This document shows positions 9,709-19,228 of a stretch of 64,000 bases of DNA, piece after piece. The first letter of the stretch is position 1, and the number at the start of each line of letters is the position of its first letter. The DNA is taken from positions 1 to 64,000 of the forward strand of contig JAQGJP010000002.1 in NCBI GenBank assembly GCA_028290545.1, read 5' to 3'. Source of the DNA: Rhizobium sp. GTDB taxonomy: Bacteria; Pseudomonadota; Alphaproteobacteria; Rhizobiales; Rhizobiaceae. The translations under genes and the position numbers were made by a program. Under the pieces are notes generated by a model. The model had not been told where the DNA came from. It saw only the letters and a program-made list of their open reading frames with translations, and searched no databases.

Positions 9709-9927
9709 GGTTCCTCCTCAAGAATGCGCAGGCGGCGATGATAGACGAGGAAACAGAGAAAGGTCCATCCCGCTTATGACGGCTTGACATGCCGCTTGAA
9801 GGGGCACACCTCTCAGGCCGACGGTCACAGTTAAATAACGCAGGAGCGATGTATTCGCGCCAGACGGTCTTCCAAGCATCGGCACTTCTTGCTAAGCGCG
9901 GGACGTTCACCATTTCGGAGCCAGCAG

Positions 9928-10626
9928 ATGTTTTCCAATGCCTTCAACGATAAATCCGTCATGGCCACGCTGATGGCGAAGATGCTCTGGGAGATCAAAG
10001 CGGTGCACTTCCGCGCCGATCAGCCCTACAAGCTTGCCTCGGGCATGATGAGTCCGGTTTACATCGATTGCCGCAAACTGATATCCTATCCGCGCATCCG
10101 CTCGGCAGTGATGGATTTCGCCGCAGCCACGATCATGTCGGAAGCCGGTTTCGAGCAGTTCGATTGCGTGGCGGGCGGCGAGACGGCGGGCATTCCCTTC
10201 GCCGCCTTCCTCTCCGAGCGCTTGTCGCTGCCGATGATCTATGTGCGCAAAGCGCCAAAGGGCCATGGACGCAATGCCCAGATTGAAGGCGAGATGAAGG
10301 AAGGTTCGCGGGTTCTGGTGATCGAGGACCTGACGACGGCCGGCGGTTCGATGTTCAAGTTCATCGATGCGATCCGTGCGGCCGGTGGCGTGGTCGATCA
10401 TGGCATGGCGCTGTTCTTTTATGGTATCTTCGCGGAAGCCGAGGCACGGTTCGAAAATGGCAAGGTGAAATTGCACCGTATCGCCACCTGGCGCGAGGTT
10501 CTGCAAGTGGCGCGTGACCAAGTGCTATTCGACTCTGAAACTTTGAACTCGGTTGAAGCGTTTCTGGATAATCCGCTGGCATGGTCGGCGGCGCATGGTG
10601 GTGTATCGGTGTTGCCGACTGCCTGA
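9928..10626 (+). CDS. pyrE: Orotate phosphoribosyltransferase
   Basis: A 232-residue enzyme that converts orotate and PRPP to orotidine 5'-monophosphate in pyrimidine synthesis. The PRPP-binding motif [14 protein letters not shown] is present, as is the [17 protein letters not shown] segment with the loop lysine. The start ATG at 9928 (MFSNAF) has GGAG at 9917-9920; an upstream in-frame start at 9889 lacks this. The length suits the alphaproteobacterial form. Confidence 0.95.
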   Translation: MFSNAFNDKSVMATLMAKMLWEIKAVHFRADQPYKLASGMMSPVYIDCRKLISYPRIRSAVMDFAAATIMSEAGFEQFDCVAGGETAGIPFAAFLSERLSLPMIYVRKAPKGHGRNAQIEGEMKEGSRVLVIEDLTTAGGSMFKFIDAIRAAGGVVDHGMALFFYGIFAEAEARFENGKVKLHRIATWREVLQVARDQVLFDSETLNSVEAFLDNPLAWSAAHGGVSVLPTA

Positions 10627-10630
10627 TGTC

Positions 10631-10650
10631 TCCGCGATATTCGCGGATTT
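10631..10650 (+). terminator. Weak hairpin terminator after pyrE
   Basis: Perfect 7-bp arms TCCGCGA (10631-10637) and TCGCGGA (10641-10647) with a 3-nt loop and only three T. It starts 4 bp after the pyrE stop. Confidence 0.4.
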
Positions 10651-10746
10651 CGTCATGGCTGGAGCAAGCTTGCAGCGCTATTCTTGACAGGTATAGTATT
10701 GGGAAGAATTTTCCTTGGAAAGGAACATTTGCTGGGAATGAACGGC

Positions 10747-11139
10747 ATGTATCAATCGACGACGAGAGGTATCGATGTCATTGTCGAGCCATATTATCTC
10801 GCCGAACAATCCGATCCCGCAGACAGTCGATATGTCTGGGGGTATAGGATCGTCATTGCCAATCACTCAGTACATACCATCAAGCTGATGAACCGCTACT
10901 GGCATATCACCGACGAAAACGGTCAGATCGACGAGGTTACCGGCCCCGGCGTCGTCGGCGAGCAGCCGACTCTCAATCCGGGCGATACGTTCGAGTATAA
11001 TTCCGGATGTCCGCTCGACACGCCGTCCGGCATGATGTTCGGCCACTACCAGATGCTGTCGGACACCGGCGAGATGTTCGATGTGGCGATCCCGGCCTTT
11101 TCGCTGGATACGCCAGGCCTGCGGCGCACCCTCAATTAA
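10747..11139 (+). CDS. apaG: ApaG family protein
   Basis: A 130-residue protein with the fibronectin-III-like ApaG fold signature: [44 protein letters not shown], and [20 protein letters not shown]. ApaG (Co2+/Mg2+ efflux-linked in annotation) has no settled biochemical role. The start MYQSTTRG at 10747 matches the family; in-frame ATGs at 10738 and 10684 would add unmatched residues. It is convergent with hslO, overlapping its 3' end by 8 bp. Confidence 0.92.
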   Translation: MYQSTTRGIDVIVEPYYLAEQSDPADSRYVWGYRIVIANHSVHTIKLMNRYWHITDENGQIDEVTGPGVVGEQPTLNPGDTFEYNSGCPLDTPSGMMFGHYQMLSDTGEMFDVAIPAFSLDTPGLRRTLN

Positions 11140-12121
11140 TCAGAAATTCTTCGGGCTTGAACCGATATGTCGTCGAGCAGAACTCGCACGTCACACGAAT
11201 TTCGCCGTCCTCGATCGTCGAGGTGATTTCCTCGGCGGAAAAGCCTGAGATCACGCCGCGGATCCTGTCTTCCGAACAAGAGCAACGATCGAACACCGGC
11301 TGGGCGTCATAGACGCGTGCGCCGCGCTCGTGAAACAGCCGGAACAGCAGCCGTTCGACGCCGATGCCGGGATCGGTCAGCTCTTCCGCGCCGGCGGTCG
11401 ATGCGAGCATCTGCGCTTCCGCCCAGGTGTCGTCTTCCTCGTAATTCTCCGAGGCGACATCGCCGTCACCGCCGTGCAGGTCGCGTTGGCGCATGCGTTC
11501 GGGTGCCTCGGGCAGGAACTGCACGATCAAGCCGCCGGCGCGATAGCTGTGACGCGGCTTGCCGTCCTCGTCGCGATCGTAGAATTCGGCCGATGCCAGC
11601 TTCACCCGCGTCGGGATCTGCTCGGACTGGCGGAAGTAGGATGCTGCCGCTTCTTCGAGCGTATCGCCGTCAAGCGGCACGATACCCTGGTAGCGCTGAG
11701 TATTTTCACCCTGGTCGATCGTGAAGGCGAGAACGCCCTTGCCGAGCAGTTCATGAGGCTCGGTGCGCCCTTCTGCGACAGCCTGCTTGACGGCATCCTC
11801 GTCGAAGCGGGCATAGGCGCGGACACCGTCGGGCGCCGCGAAATCCGCAACCAGAAAGCTCACCGCACCGTCCGTCTGCGTCTGGATGATCAGCTTGCCC
11901 TCGAATTTCAGCGATGTTCCGAGTAGCACAGTCAGCGCGATCGTCTCGGAGAGCAGGCGCGCGACGGGCGCTGGATAATTGTGACGCCGCAGGATCGAAT
12001 CCGTCAGCGGTCCCAGTGTGACGGCGCGACCGCGCACATCGAGCCCTTCCACCTGGAAAGGCACGACATGGTCATCGCCAACGAACCCGGGTTGACCCGG
12101 ATGAAGTGTTTCTGGTGTCAT
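11132..12121 (-). CDS. hslO: Redox-regulated chaperone Hsp33
   Basis: A 329-residue holdase chaperone activated by oxidation. The C-terminal zinc-binding redox switch is visible as CSC and CEFC (the CxC...CxxC motif), within [14 protein letters not shown] and [12 protein letters not shown]. An acidic insertion ([15 protein letters not shown]) precedes the switch region. It is the third gene of argD-argF-hslO, a conserved order in rhizobia, 82 bp downstream of argF, and probably shares its transcript. Confidence 0.94.
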   Translation of the reverse strand: MTPETLHPGQPGFVGDDHVVPFQVEGLDVRGRAVTLGPLTDSILRRHNYPAPVARLLSETIALTVLLGTSLKFEGKLIIQTQTDGAVSFLVADFAAPDGVRAYARFDEDAVKQAVAEGRTEPHELLGKGVLAFTIDQGENTQRYQGIVPLDGDTLEEAAASYFRQSEQIPTRVKLASAEFYDRDEDGKPRHSYRAGGLIVQFLPEAPERMRQRDLHGGDGDVASENYEEDDTWAEAQMLASTAGAEELTDPGIGVERLLFRLFHERGARVYDAQPVFDRCSCSEDRIRGVISGFSAEEITSTIEDGEIRVTCEFCSTTYRFKPEEFLIN

Positions 12122-12203
12122 GATTGTCTCGGAAATCCGGCACGTTCATTCGTGCCCTTCGTTTGAAGGGACACAAATAAGCAATTGGCCGGCGGATTCA
12201 AGG

Positions 12204-13118
12204 CTAGATCGCCCCGAGGCACCAGGCAAGCACGGATTTCTGGGCATGCAGGCGGTTTTCGGCCTCGTCGAACACCACGGACTGCGGCCCGTCGATCACC
12301 TCGTCGGTGACCTCCTCACCGCGATGCGCCGGCAGGCAGTGCATGAACAGCGCTTCCGGCTTGGCGCGCTTCATCAGCGCGGCGTTGACCTGGAAGGGCA
12401 TGAACACGTTATGGCCGCGCGCCTTGTGCTCCTGGTTCATCGACACCCAGGTATCGGTGAAGACGCAATCGGAGCCATCAACGGCCCTCTCGGCATCATG
12501 GGTCAGCATGATCTGGCCGCCATTGTTGCGCGCCCAGTTGAGATATTTGTCGTCCGGTTCGCTGCCCAGCGGCACCGCCATGTTCATGCGATAGCCGAAC
12601 CGCGCCGAGCCCTCGATCAGCGAATGCAGCACGTTGTTGCCGTCGCCGGTCCATGTCAGCGTCTTGCCCTTCACGCCGCCGCGATGCTCCTCGAATGTCA
12701 TGATGTCGGCCATGATCTGGCAGGGATGGGTGGCGTCGGTCAGTCCGTTGATCACGGGCACCGTCGCATGTTCAGCAAGTTCCAGCAGCCGCGAGTGATC
12801 GGTCGTCCGGATCATGATCGCATCGACATAGCGCGACAGGACCCTGGCGGTGTCGCCGATCGTCTCGGCGCGGCCAAGCTGCATCTCCGTGCCGGAGAGG
12901 AACAGGGTTTCGCCGCCGAGCTGGCGCATGCCGACATCGAAGGAGACACGCGTGCGGGTGGAAGGTTTCTCGAAGATCATCGCCAGCATCTTGCCGGCGA
13001 GCGGCTTGCCGGCCGTGCCTTCCCTGGTCGCTGCCTTGCGTATCTTGGCGTCGTCCATGATGTGACGCAAGTCGTCGGCCGAAAGCGCGGATAGATCGAG
13101 AAAGTGCCGGGAACCCAT
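12204..13118 (-). CDS. argF: Ornithine carbamoyltransferase
   Basis: A 304-residue enzyme that makes citrulline from ornithine and carbamoyl phosphate in arginine synthesis. Motifs seen are FEKPSTRTR (carbamoyl-phosphate binding), [11 protein letters not shown], and [11 protein letters not shown] with the catalytic cysteine. The start at 13118 has AAGGA seven bases upstream. It lies 61 bp after argD on the same strand. Confidence 0.96.
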   Translation of the reverse strand: MGSRHFLDLSALSADDLRHIMDDAKIRKAATREGTAGKPLAGKMLAMIFEKPSTRTRVSFDVGMRQLGGETLFLSGTEMQLGRAETIGDTARVLSRYVDAIMIRTTDHSRLLELAEHATVPVINGLTDATHPCQIMADIMTFEEHRGGVKGKTLTWTGDGNNVLHSLIEGSARFGYRMNMAVPLGSEPDDKYLNWARNNGGQIMLTHDAERAVDGSDCVFTDTWVSMNQEHKARGHNVFMPFQVNAALMKRAKPEALFMHCLPAHRGEEVTDEVIDGPQSVVFDEAENRLHAQKSVLAWCLGAI

Positions 13119-13179
13119 ACTGTTATTCCTTGTCTGCGGAAACGATGAACTTAACGAGAATTCTCTGGTTTACAAAGCG

Positions 13180-14370
13180 TCATCGCAGGTTCGTCGCATG
13201 CAGCGTCTCGGCGGCCTTTTCGAGCCGGGCCAGTCCCTCGCGGGCCTCTTCCGCCGTGGTCACCAATGGCGGCAAGAGACGCACGACATTATCGCCGGCC
13301 ATCACGCCCAGCAGTTTCTGGTCGCGGATGGACTGCAGCAGGTCGCCGGCCGGTACTTTCGCCTTGATGCCGATCATCAGGCCTTCGCCGCGGATTTCCT
13401 CGATGACATCCGGAAAGCGGTCCTTCAGCGATGCCAGCCCCTGGCGGAACACCAGCGCGACATCGCGGACATGGTCGAGGAAGCCATCGGCGAGCACGAT
13501 ATCGAGAACGGCATTGCCGACCGCCATGGCAAGCGGATTGCCACCATAGGTCGATCCATGGGTGCCGGCGACCATGCCGGAGGCGGCTTCCGCCGTCGCC
13601 AGGCAGGCGCCCATCGGGAAACCACCCCCGATGCCCTTGGCGACCGCCATGATGTCGGGCGTGATGCCGACCTTCTGATGGGCAAACAGGCTGCCGGTCC
13701 GGCCGACGCCGCTTTGCACTTCATCGAGAATGAGCAGCAGGCCGTGCTCGTCGCATAGCGTCCGTACGGCCTTCAGGAATTCAGTCGAGAATGACCGCAG
13801 TCCGCCTTCGCCCTGTACGGGTTCGAGCAGGATGGCGGCGGTGGCATCGGTGATCGCCGCCTTCAGCGCATCCATGTCTTCGAACGGCACCTGGTCGAAG
13901 CCGGCGGCCTTGGGGCCGAAGCCATCGATATATTTCTGCTGGCCGCCGGCGGCGATCGTCGCGATCGTCCGCCCGTGGAAGGCGCCTTCGAACGTGATGA
14001 TATGGAATTTTTCCGGATGGCCCCTGGAATAGTGATAGCGCCGCGCCGTCTTGATCGCGCATTCCAGCGCCTCGGCGCCGGAATTGGTGAAGAACACCTT
14101 GTCGGCGAACGTGGCTTCCGTCAGTCTTCCTGAAAGCTTTTCCTGGCCGGGCGACTGATAGAGGTTGGAAACGTGCCAGAGCTTCTCGGCCTGCGCCTTC
14201 AAGGTCTCGACCAGATGCGGATGCGCATGGCCCAGAGAATTGACCGCGACACCGGCGGCAAAGTCGAGATAGCGCTCGCCGTCCTCGGTGATCAGCCAGA
14301 CGCCTTCGCCGCGCTCGAACCGCATCGGCGCGCGCGAATAGGTGTCGTAAAGAGGGTTGCCCTCGGCCAT
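13180..14370 (-). CDS. argD: Acetylornithine aminotransferase
   Basis: A 396-residue class-III PLP aminotransferase converting N-acetylglutamate 5-semialdehyde to N-acetylornithine (it may also serve in lysine synthesis). Motifs are [36 protein letters not shown] and the PLP lysine in [17 protein letters not shown]. The start chosen is the ATG at 14370, eight bases after AAGGG. A frame runs to 14595, but that extension reads through the leader terminator. First gene of argD-argF-hslO. Confidence 0.94.
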   Translation of the reverse strand: MAEGNPLYDTYSRAPMRFERGEGVWLITEDGERYLDFAAGVAVNSLGHAHPHLVETLKAQAEKLWHVSNLYQSPGQEKLSGRLTEATFADKVFFTNSGAEALECAIKTARRYHYSRGHPEKFHIITFEGAFHGRTIATIAAGGQQKYIDGFGPKAAGFDQVPFEDMDALKAAITDATAAILLEPVQGEGGLRSFSTEFLKAVRTLCDEHGLLLILDEVQSGVGRTGSLFAHQKVGITPDIMAVAKGIGGGFPMGACLATAEAASGMVAGTHGSTYGGNPLAMAVGNAVLDIVLADGFLDHVRDVALVFRQGLASLKDRFPDVIEEIRGEGLMIGIKAKVPAGDLLQSIRDQKLLGVMAGDNVVRLLPPLVTTAEEAREGLARLEKAAETLHATNLR

Positions 14371-14447
14371 GTCCATTACCCTTCGTGTCACTGCATCCCG
14401 AGGTTCTGGCAGGCAGTTCGTTGCCTGGAAATCGCGGCATGCATAAA

Positions 14448-14489
14448 TCAAAAAGCCGCCCCAGCGGGCGGCAGCGGCACTATTAACAT
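14448..14489 (-). other. Possible 13-codon leader ORF of argD
   Basis: On the minus strand an ATG at 14489 opens a 13-codon frame ending at 14448, reading [13 protein letters not shown]. It runs right through the terminator hairpin in the argD leader. It has no arginine codons and no strong ribosome site, so a classic attenuation peptide is not proven. Confidence 0.25.
14450..14472 (-). terminator. Terminator hairpin in the argD leader
   Basis: Read on the minus strand, GCCGCCC (14472-14466), loop GCTG and GGGCGGC (14461-14455) are followed by five U (14454-14450). It lies about 80 nt upstream of the argD start, within the leader rather than after a gene, because gcrA diverges on the other side. 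This fits transcription attenuation of argD-argF-hslO; the sensing element is not evident. Confidence 0.65.
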
Positions 14490-14622
14490 TTCGGCCTGTT
14501 GCGTCAACAAAAACCCTCAATTGGTCTTTACCGACCGACGCGAGCCCGGTTGGCCCCGGTTCGCGAAAATGCCGGAGCAATTTGACGGTTGACAAATCAA
14601 TCTTGGGGATAACTCGAAAATC

Positions 14623-14659
14623 GATTCCCGCAGATTCGCTAGACTCTTGTCACGGAGTC
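14623..14659. promoter_or_regulatory. Cluster of four GANTC (CcrM) sites in the gcrA promoter
   Basis: GATTC at 14623 and 14633, GACTC at 14642 and GAGTC at 14655 give four CcrM methylation sites in 37 bp; a fifth lies at 14766. GcrA is known to act at methylated GANTC promoters in Caulobacter, so this suggests methylation-linked (possibly auto-) regulation of gcrA. Confidence 0.6.
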
Positions 14660-14673
14660 CCAGGCTCTCTAGG

Positions 14674-14688
14674 TTAAGAAATAATTAC
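14674..14688. promoter_or_regulatory. CtrA-like box in the gcrA promoter
   Basis: TTAA-N7-TTAC at 14674-14688 differs in one base from the full CtrA consensus TTAA-N7-TTAA. CtrA represses gcrA in Caulobacter. It lies about 100 bp upstream of the gcrA start and 15 bp after the GANTC cluster. Confidence 0.45.
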
Positions 14689-14789
14689 TAGACCTGCATG
14701 CGGCGGATTTAGTCACCCAAATTTTTGGCGGTTTACACTTCGGGTCGCGCCGGGGTTTGGTGACGGATTCCTCCAGAAGGAACGCTTCG

Positions 14790-15329
14790 ATGGATACTAT
14801 CGTGAATTGGACGGACGAGCGCGTGGAGCGGCTCAAGAAGCTTTGGGCCGAGGGCCTGAGCGCCAGCCAGATCGCCGCCCAGCTCGGCGGCGTCAGCCGC
14901 AATGCGGTGATCGGCAAGGTTCACCGCCTGAGTCTACCGGGTCGGGCCAAGGCCGGCGGCACGACCGCCTCCCGCACACCAAAACGTCCAGTGGTTTCAA
15001 CCCAGGTGCGGCCGCAGGTGACTTTCACGCAGCGCACTGTGACCCGCACGGTCGCGCGGCCTGCCGGCGCCACCATGCTCAAGGAAGAGATGGAGGTCGA
15101 TGCGCTTGAAGTGATCGAGCATTCGACCAGCAACAATGTCGTTGTGCCGATCTTCAAGCGGGTGCCGCTGATCAGGCTGACGGAGCGCACATGCAAATGG
15201 CCGCTCGGCGATCCGCTCAAGGACGATTTCTGCTTCTGCGGCAACGACTCTCCAGACACGTCGCCCTATTGCGCTTTCCATCAGAAGCTCGCCTACCAGC
15301 CTTCGGCTGAACGCCGCCGGATGCGCTGA
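14790..15329 (+). CDS. gcrA: Cell-cycle regulator GcrA
   Basis: The 179-residue protein begins MDTIVNWTDERVERLKKLWAEG followed by the helix-turn-helix SASQIAAQLGGVSRNAVIGKVHRL, the GcrA DNA-binding part. The C-terminal part RTCKWPLG...FCFCG...PYCAFH has four or five cysteines and a histidine and contacts the sigma-70 factor in the family. GcrA directs RNA polymerase holoenzyme to GANTC-containing promoters of division genes, linked to CcrM methylation. The start at 14790 has AGAAGGA just upstream. Divergent from argD, with a 300-bp shared region holding GANTC and CtrA-like sites. Confidence 0.95.
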   Translation: MDTIVNWTDERVERLKKLWAEGLSASQIAAQLGGVSRNAVIGKVHRLSLPGRAKAGGTTASRTPKRPVVSTQVRPQVTFTQRTVTRTVARPAGATMLKEEMEVDALEVIEHSTSNNVVVPIFKRVPLIRLTERTCKWPLGDPLKDDFCFCGNDSPDTSPYCAFHQKLAYQPSAERRRMR

Positions 15330-15353
15330 ACTGCCGCGCATCAGCATTTTGGG

Positions 15354-15377
15354 CGGGCCGGCTTTCCGGCCCGTTTT
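15354..15377 (+). terminator. Rho-independent terminator after gcrA
   Basis: CGGGCCGG (15354-15361), loop CTTT and CCGGCCCG (15366-15373) are followed by four T. It lies 24 bp past the gcrA stop, between gcrA and the convergent ppk2. Confidence 0.8.
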
Positions 15378-15391
15378 CATGTCTGCCTATC

Positions 15392-16270
15392 TCACTTGAG
15401 GATTCCGGGCTTGCCGATGACCTTATGGTCGATCGCTCCGATTGCCTTCTTGTCCTTGTCTTCATAATCGAGCGCATCGAGGATGTGGCGGATCATGTTG
15501 AGGCGGGCGCGGCGTTTGTCATTGCCGAGCACCACGGTCCAGGGCGCGTGGTCGGTATGGGTCTCCTTCAGCATCCGGTCGCGCTTTTCCGAATAGTCGT
15601 CCCATTTGTTCAGCGCCGCGATATCCATCGGTGACAGTTTCCAGGACTTCAGCTTGCTGTGACGGCGGTCGTGGAAGCGCTTGAGCTGCATCTCCCGGCC
15701 GATATCGATATAGAACTTGAAGAAATGGATGCCCTCGTCGGCAATCAGCTTCTCGAAGCGCGGCGTATTCCTGAGAAACTTCTCATACTGTTCGGGCGTG
15801 CAGAAGCCCATCACCGGTTCGACGCCGGCCCGGTTATACCAGGAGCGGTCGAAATTGACGAACTCGCCCCTGGTCGGAAAGGTCGAGATGTAGCGCTGAT
15901 AGTACCACTGGCCCAGCTCGGTCTCCGTCGGCTTGGTCAGCGCCACGACGCGCGCGGTGCGCGGGTTCATATAAGACATGATCGATTGGATCGCACCGCC
16001 CTTGCCGGCAGCATCGCGGCCTTCGAAAAGACCCATCACCCGCGCGCCGGATTTTTGCTGCCAGAACTGGACCTTGACGAGTTCCTCCTGCAGCCTCTCC
16101 AGCGTCTCCTGATATTCCTCGTCGTCCAGCTTCTTCTTGTATGGATATTTGCCGGACGAGAGCGCCTTGGCGTCGATCCAATCTGGAAGTACGGGGTCAT
16201 CTATGTCCCAGACATGCACCTTGCCATCGATTTTGATCTCCACGGCAGCAATATCGGTTTCCTCCGGCAT
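15392..16270 (-). CDS. ppk2: Polyphosphate kinase 2 family protein
   Basis: A 292-residue PPK2 enzyme that moves phosphate between polyphosphate and nucleoside diphosphates. Walker A is [11 protein letters not shown] and Walker B is [18 protein letters not shown]; the lid region [19 protein letters not shown] is present. The single-domain length fits class I. The start at 16270 (MPEET) has GGAGG eight bases upstream; an upstream ATG at 16315 lacks this. Convergent with gcrA and divergent from the PhoR-like kinase, so phosphate metabolism genes are neighbours. Confidence 0.92.
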   Translation of the reverse strand: MPEETDIAAVEIKIDGKVHVWDIDDPVLPDWIDAKALSSGKYPYKKKLDDEEYQETLERLQEELVKVQFWQQKSGARVMGLFEGRDAAGKGGAIQSIMSYMNPRTARVVALTKPTETELGQWYYQRYISTFPTRGEFVNFDRSWYNRAGVEPVMGFCTPEQYEKFLRNTPRFEKLIADEGIHFFKFYIDIGREMQLKRFHDRRHSKLKSWKLSPMDIAALNKWDDYSEKRDRMLKETHTDHAPWTVVLGNDKRRARLNMIRHILDALDYEDKDKKAIGAIDHKVIGKPGILK

Positions 16271-16410
16271 ATCCCGCTCCTCCACGTACATTTGCAATTG
16301 ATACGAAATGGCCATATTCGGCTTGTGAATTCAAGTGACGCATGAAAAGCTGTTACATTCGGGCGATAGAACGGTCGTTTATCGTGGAATGGGAAGTCCG
16401 GGGAATATGC

Positions 16411-17637
16411 ATGCTGAAAGGCGTAATGGATTGGATTTTAAGCCATAAGTTCAATCTTGCCGGTGCTGCCCTGGGTGCCACTGCTTTGATCGCCGCAGGC
16501 ACGAATTCCTGGATCGCCCTTGCCGTCATGATTGTTGCTGTCCTTCCCTCCCTGTGGTTCAAGGCCCGCCTGCCGCGGCCGCAAAGCGACGAACGGCTGG
16601 CTGCCATGCCACCGGAACGCGATCCGCTGATGGAGGTCAAGGCAGCCTTCGCAGGCTTCGATAGCCCTGCCTATCTGCTCGATGCGAAAGCCAATGTCCT
16701 CTATCAGAACGCGGCGGCCCGGCATGTGTTCGGAGAAATCCAGACCGGCCTGCATATTTCCGCGCGGCTGCGGCTGCCGGTGATCATGGATATGATCCGC
16801 GAGGCGATCGTCTCCGGGCGTAAGGGACAGATCGAGTATTCCGAGACCCTGCCCACCGAAAGCGTCTATCAGGTGCGGATGATCCCGGCGGAGAATGTCC
16901 AGGGAGGCATCGGCTTCTATGTGCTGATATTCCGCGATGTTTCGGAATCGCGGCGCATCGATCGGATGCGAACCGATTTCGTTGCCAACGCCTCGCATGA
17001 ACTTCGCACGCCGCTGGCCTCGCTGCGCGGCTTCATCGAGACGTTGCTCGGCCCTGCGCGCAACGATGCGGCGGCGCATGCGCGTTTCCTGCCGATCATG
17101 CTTGAACAGGTCACCCGCATGAGCCGGCTCGTCGATGATCTGATGTCGCTGTCGCGCCTGGAACTGAAGGCACGTGTGTCGCCGGAAGACAAGGTCGATC
17201 TCGTGCCATTGATCGGCGCGGTCTGCGATGCCCTGTCACCGCTTGCGGCCGATCTTGGCGTGGATATCCGCCTGCGCATGCCCGATCATGCGGTTCATGT
17301 CAGCGGTGATCGTGACGAGCTTACCCAAGTGTTCGAAAACCTCATTGAAAACGCCTGCAAATATGGTCAGGATGGCAAGGTCGTCGATGTGGAGTTGATC
17401 GAAAAGCCGCGCCAGTCGGTCGAGGTGAGTGTGATCGACTATGGTCCGGGCATCCCGGAAGAACAGGTTCCGCGTCTGACGGAGCGTTTCTATCGCGTCA
17501 ATGTCGAGAGCAGCCGGTCGAAAAAAGGTACAGGACTCGGGCTTGCGATTGTCAAGCATATCTTGACGCGGCACCGCGCTCGCTTGCTCATTCGCTCGGA
17601 AATAGGCAAAGGCAGCACGTTTACCGTGCGTTTTTGA
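16411..17637 (+). CDS. phoR: PhoR-like sensor histidine kinase
   Basis: The 408-residue protein has an N-terminal hydrophobic hairpin (about residues 12-50) without a sizeable periplasmic domain, a PAS domain (about 75-180), HisKA with ASHELRTPL (phospho-acceptor H196), and HATPase boxes ENLIENACKYG, DYGPGIPEEQVPRLTERFYRV and GTGLGLAIVKHIL. This is the PhoR/PhoP-family layout for phosphate-starvation sensing. In rhizobia phoR usually precedes pstSCAB-phoU-phoB; none of these follows here, so the specific phoR assignment rests on domain layout and the neighbouring ppk2. Start ATG at 16411 with GGGGAA upstream; a longer frame starts at 16342. Confidence 0.8.
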   Translation: MLKGVMDWILSHKFNLAGAALGATALIAAGTNSWIALAVMIVAVLPSLWFKARLPRPQSDERLAAMPPERDPLMEVKAAFAGFDSPAYLLDAKANVLYQNAAARHVFGEIQTGLHISARLRLPVIMDMIREAIVSGRKGQIEYSETLPTESVYQVRMIPAENVQGGIGFYVLIFRDVSESRRIDRMRTDFVANASHELRTPLASLRGFIETLLGPARNDAAAHARFLPIMLEQVTRMSRLVDDLMSLSRLELKARVSPEDKVDLVPLIGAVCDALSPLAADLGVDIRLRMPDHAVHVSGDRDELTQVFENLIENACKYGQDGKVVDVELIEKPRQSVEVSVIDYGPGIPEEQVPRLTERFYRVNVESSRSKKGTGLGLAIVKHILTRHRARLLIRSEIGKGSTFTVRF

Positions 17638-17748
17638 CATCAAGCCCAGCACTCGACCTGAAAACCAAGAGGGTCGGCAAGGGATGTGTCCGTCTGTTGC
17701 GGCGACAAGCTGCCCTGTTCGAGGTTAACCGGAATGTGCGCAGCGCGC

Positions 17749-18999
17749 TCATGACCCCGGCAGGACCCTGATGCCATACAGCCTGATTGCCCTGCCTTCG
17801 CCGGTCAGATCGCTGTTGAACACGATATAACCCGCATCGCTCGGCCCCAGCTTGCCGTCGAATTTCACCTGGATCAGTTCGTCGGCACGTTCGTTCGACA
17901 CGGTAAACCGGTGCCGGCCGCAATCGCCGAGCGTGGTGAATTCGCACTGGACATAAATTTGCGACGGCAGATCGCCATCAGCGCGCAGGGTGATGGCGAT
18001 CGTCGATGTCTTGCCCGCCAGATCCTGTAGTATCGCCGCCGGCACTTCGATGCGCACTTCGCCGTCCTGATCGGGTGCGCTGGATGCGATGGTAATGGCC
18101 TTGCCGTCGCTATCGGTCACATTACCGACCTTGGCGCTGGCCGACGGCTTTACCCTGTCGCTCTCGCCGGGCTTGAAAATATCGATCCACTCGCCCGAAA
18201 AGCCGCGCAGCGGGTCGAGCTGCCGCTTTTCCGCTGCAGGGTCGAAACTCTCGGATTGCAACTCCTTCGGGATAATTTCGAAATTGCCGGAACCATTCAA
18301 AGCGGCATCGACCATGCCGGTCGCATAGACCCACCAGGCCCCGAAAACGACGATGCCCAACAAAACACAGTAAACGAAAAGCGAGACGATCAGCGAGCCA
18401 GACTTGCGGCGCACCGCGCGGCTCTCCGCGGTGACGGTTCTGCCCTCCGGCGTCGAAGGTTCTGCCCAGGCCGGATCTTCCTCCTCGCGCTTCGTATGGC
18501 GCTCCTGCTGATCGGGAGCCCCCTTCCTCTTGCCGTTGCGCGGTGCCGATGCGGGTCTCTCGTCGCGCATCGCCGACAGTCCGGAAAGCGAACCGTCCTC
18601 AAGGTCATCGGGCAGCGGCCGCCGTTGCGCTGCGTCATGCTCGATGACCGGCGGGGAAACGGATGCCGCGCCCGACCCGGATTTCACCTCCGGCGGCACC
18701 GGCTCCAGCAAGGGCGGTGCATCGGCTTCCACGGGCTCGTCGGGCGTATTCTCGATGAAAACCTTTTCAAGCCGGACGGCCAATCTCAGCCGTTCCAGTT
18801 CCTCATCCTCGATAGCGCGAATGGTGATTTCCAGCCGCTGGCGCTGCCGCTCGATCACCACCGGGTCTTCGATATCCTGCTTGCGGAGGCCGGTATCGAG
18901 CGCATTGCGGGCAGACTGATAGATGCGCGCCCTTATATCCGGATTGGACCTTTCGGCCCTGTCCAGTGCATTTCGGATCGCTTGTTCCAGGCCACTCAC
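17749..18999 (-). CDS. Conserved hypothetical single-helix membrane protein
   Basis: The 416-residue protein (GTG start at 18999 with AGGA nine bases upstream) is of unrecognised family. Residues 1-85 form a charged helical region (EQAIRNALDRAERSN, RLEITIRAIEDEELERLRLA). A proline- and charge-rich disordered stretch runs to about 200, then one transmembrane helix (SLIVSLFVYCVLLGIVVFGAWWVYA, about 203-227), then an outward domain with beta-strands and two cysteines (CEFTTLGDCGRHRF). It looks like an anchored envelope protein. It is convergent with the PhoR-like kinase, and no operon partner is seen. Confidence 0.7.
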   Translation of the reverse strand: MSGLEQAIRNALDRAERSNPDIRARIYQSARNALDTGLRKQDIEDPVVIERQRQRLEITIRAIEDEELERLRLAVRLEKVFIENTPDEPVEADAPPLLEPVPPEVKSGSGAASVSPPVIEHDAAQRRPLPDDLEDGSLSGLSAMRDERPASAPRNGKRKGAPDQQERHTKREEEDPAWAEPSTPEGRTVTAESRAVRRKSGSLIVSLFVYCVLLGIVVFGAWWVYATGMVDAALNGSGNFEIIPKELQSESFDPAAEKRQLDPLRGFSGEWIDIFKPGESDRVKPSASAKVGNVTDSDGKAITIASSAPDQDGEVRIEVPAAILQDLAGKTSTIAITLRADGDLPSQIYVQCEFTTLGDCGRHRFTVSNERADELIQVKFDGKLGPSDAGYIVFNSDLTGEGRAIRLYGIRVLPGS

Positions 19000-19228
19000 T
19001 ATACACTATCCTAGATACGCCGGGGCGGCGGTGACACTGATCATTCGGTAGCCATTCGCCAAGAGCTTGGCAAGCGCAGGCAACATCATGACAACGGGCT
19101 CTCCCCCGCTAATCCTGCCTTTGCAGCTAAAAAATGGCGAATGGCCGCTGAAGGTGAAAATTCAAGGTTGAACAAATTGGCGGGCGGGGATTATTGTCCG
19201 GCAAAACCGACATGCTTCTGGACCCGCC

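Noticed and set aside
14371-14595. N-terminal extension of argD to 14595
   Set aside because: It would translate through the leader terminator and add residues not found in ArgD; the ATG at 14370 has a ribosome site.
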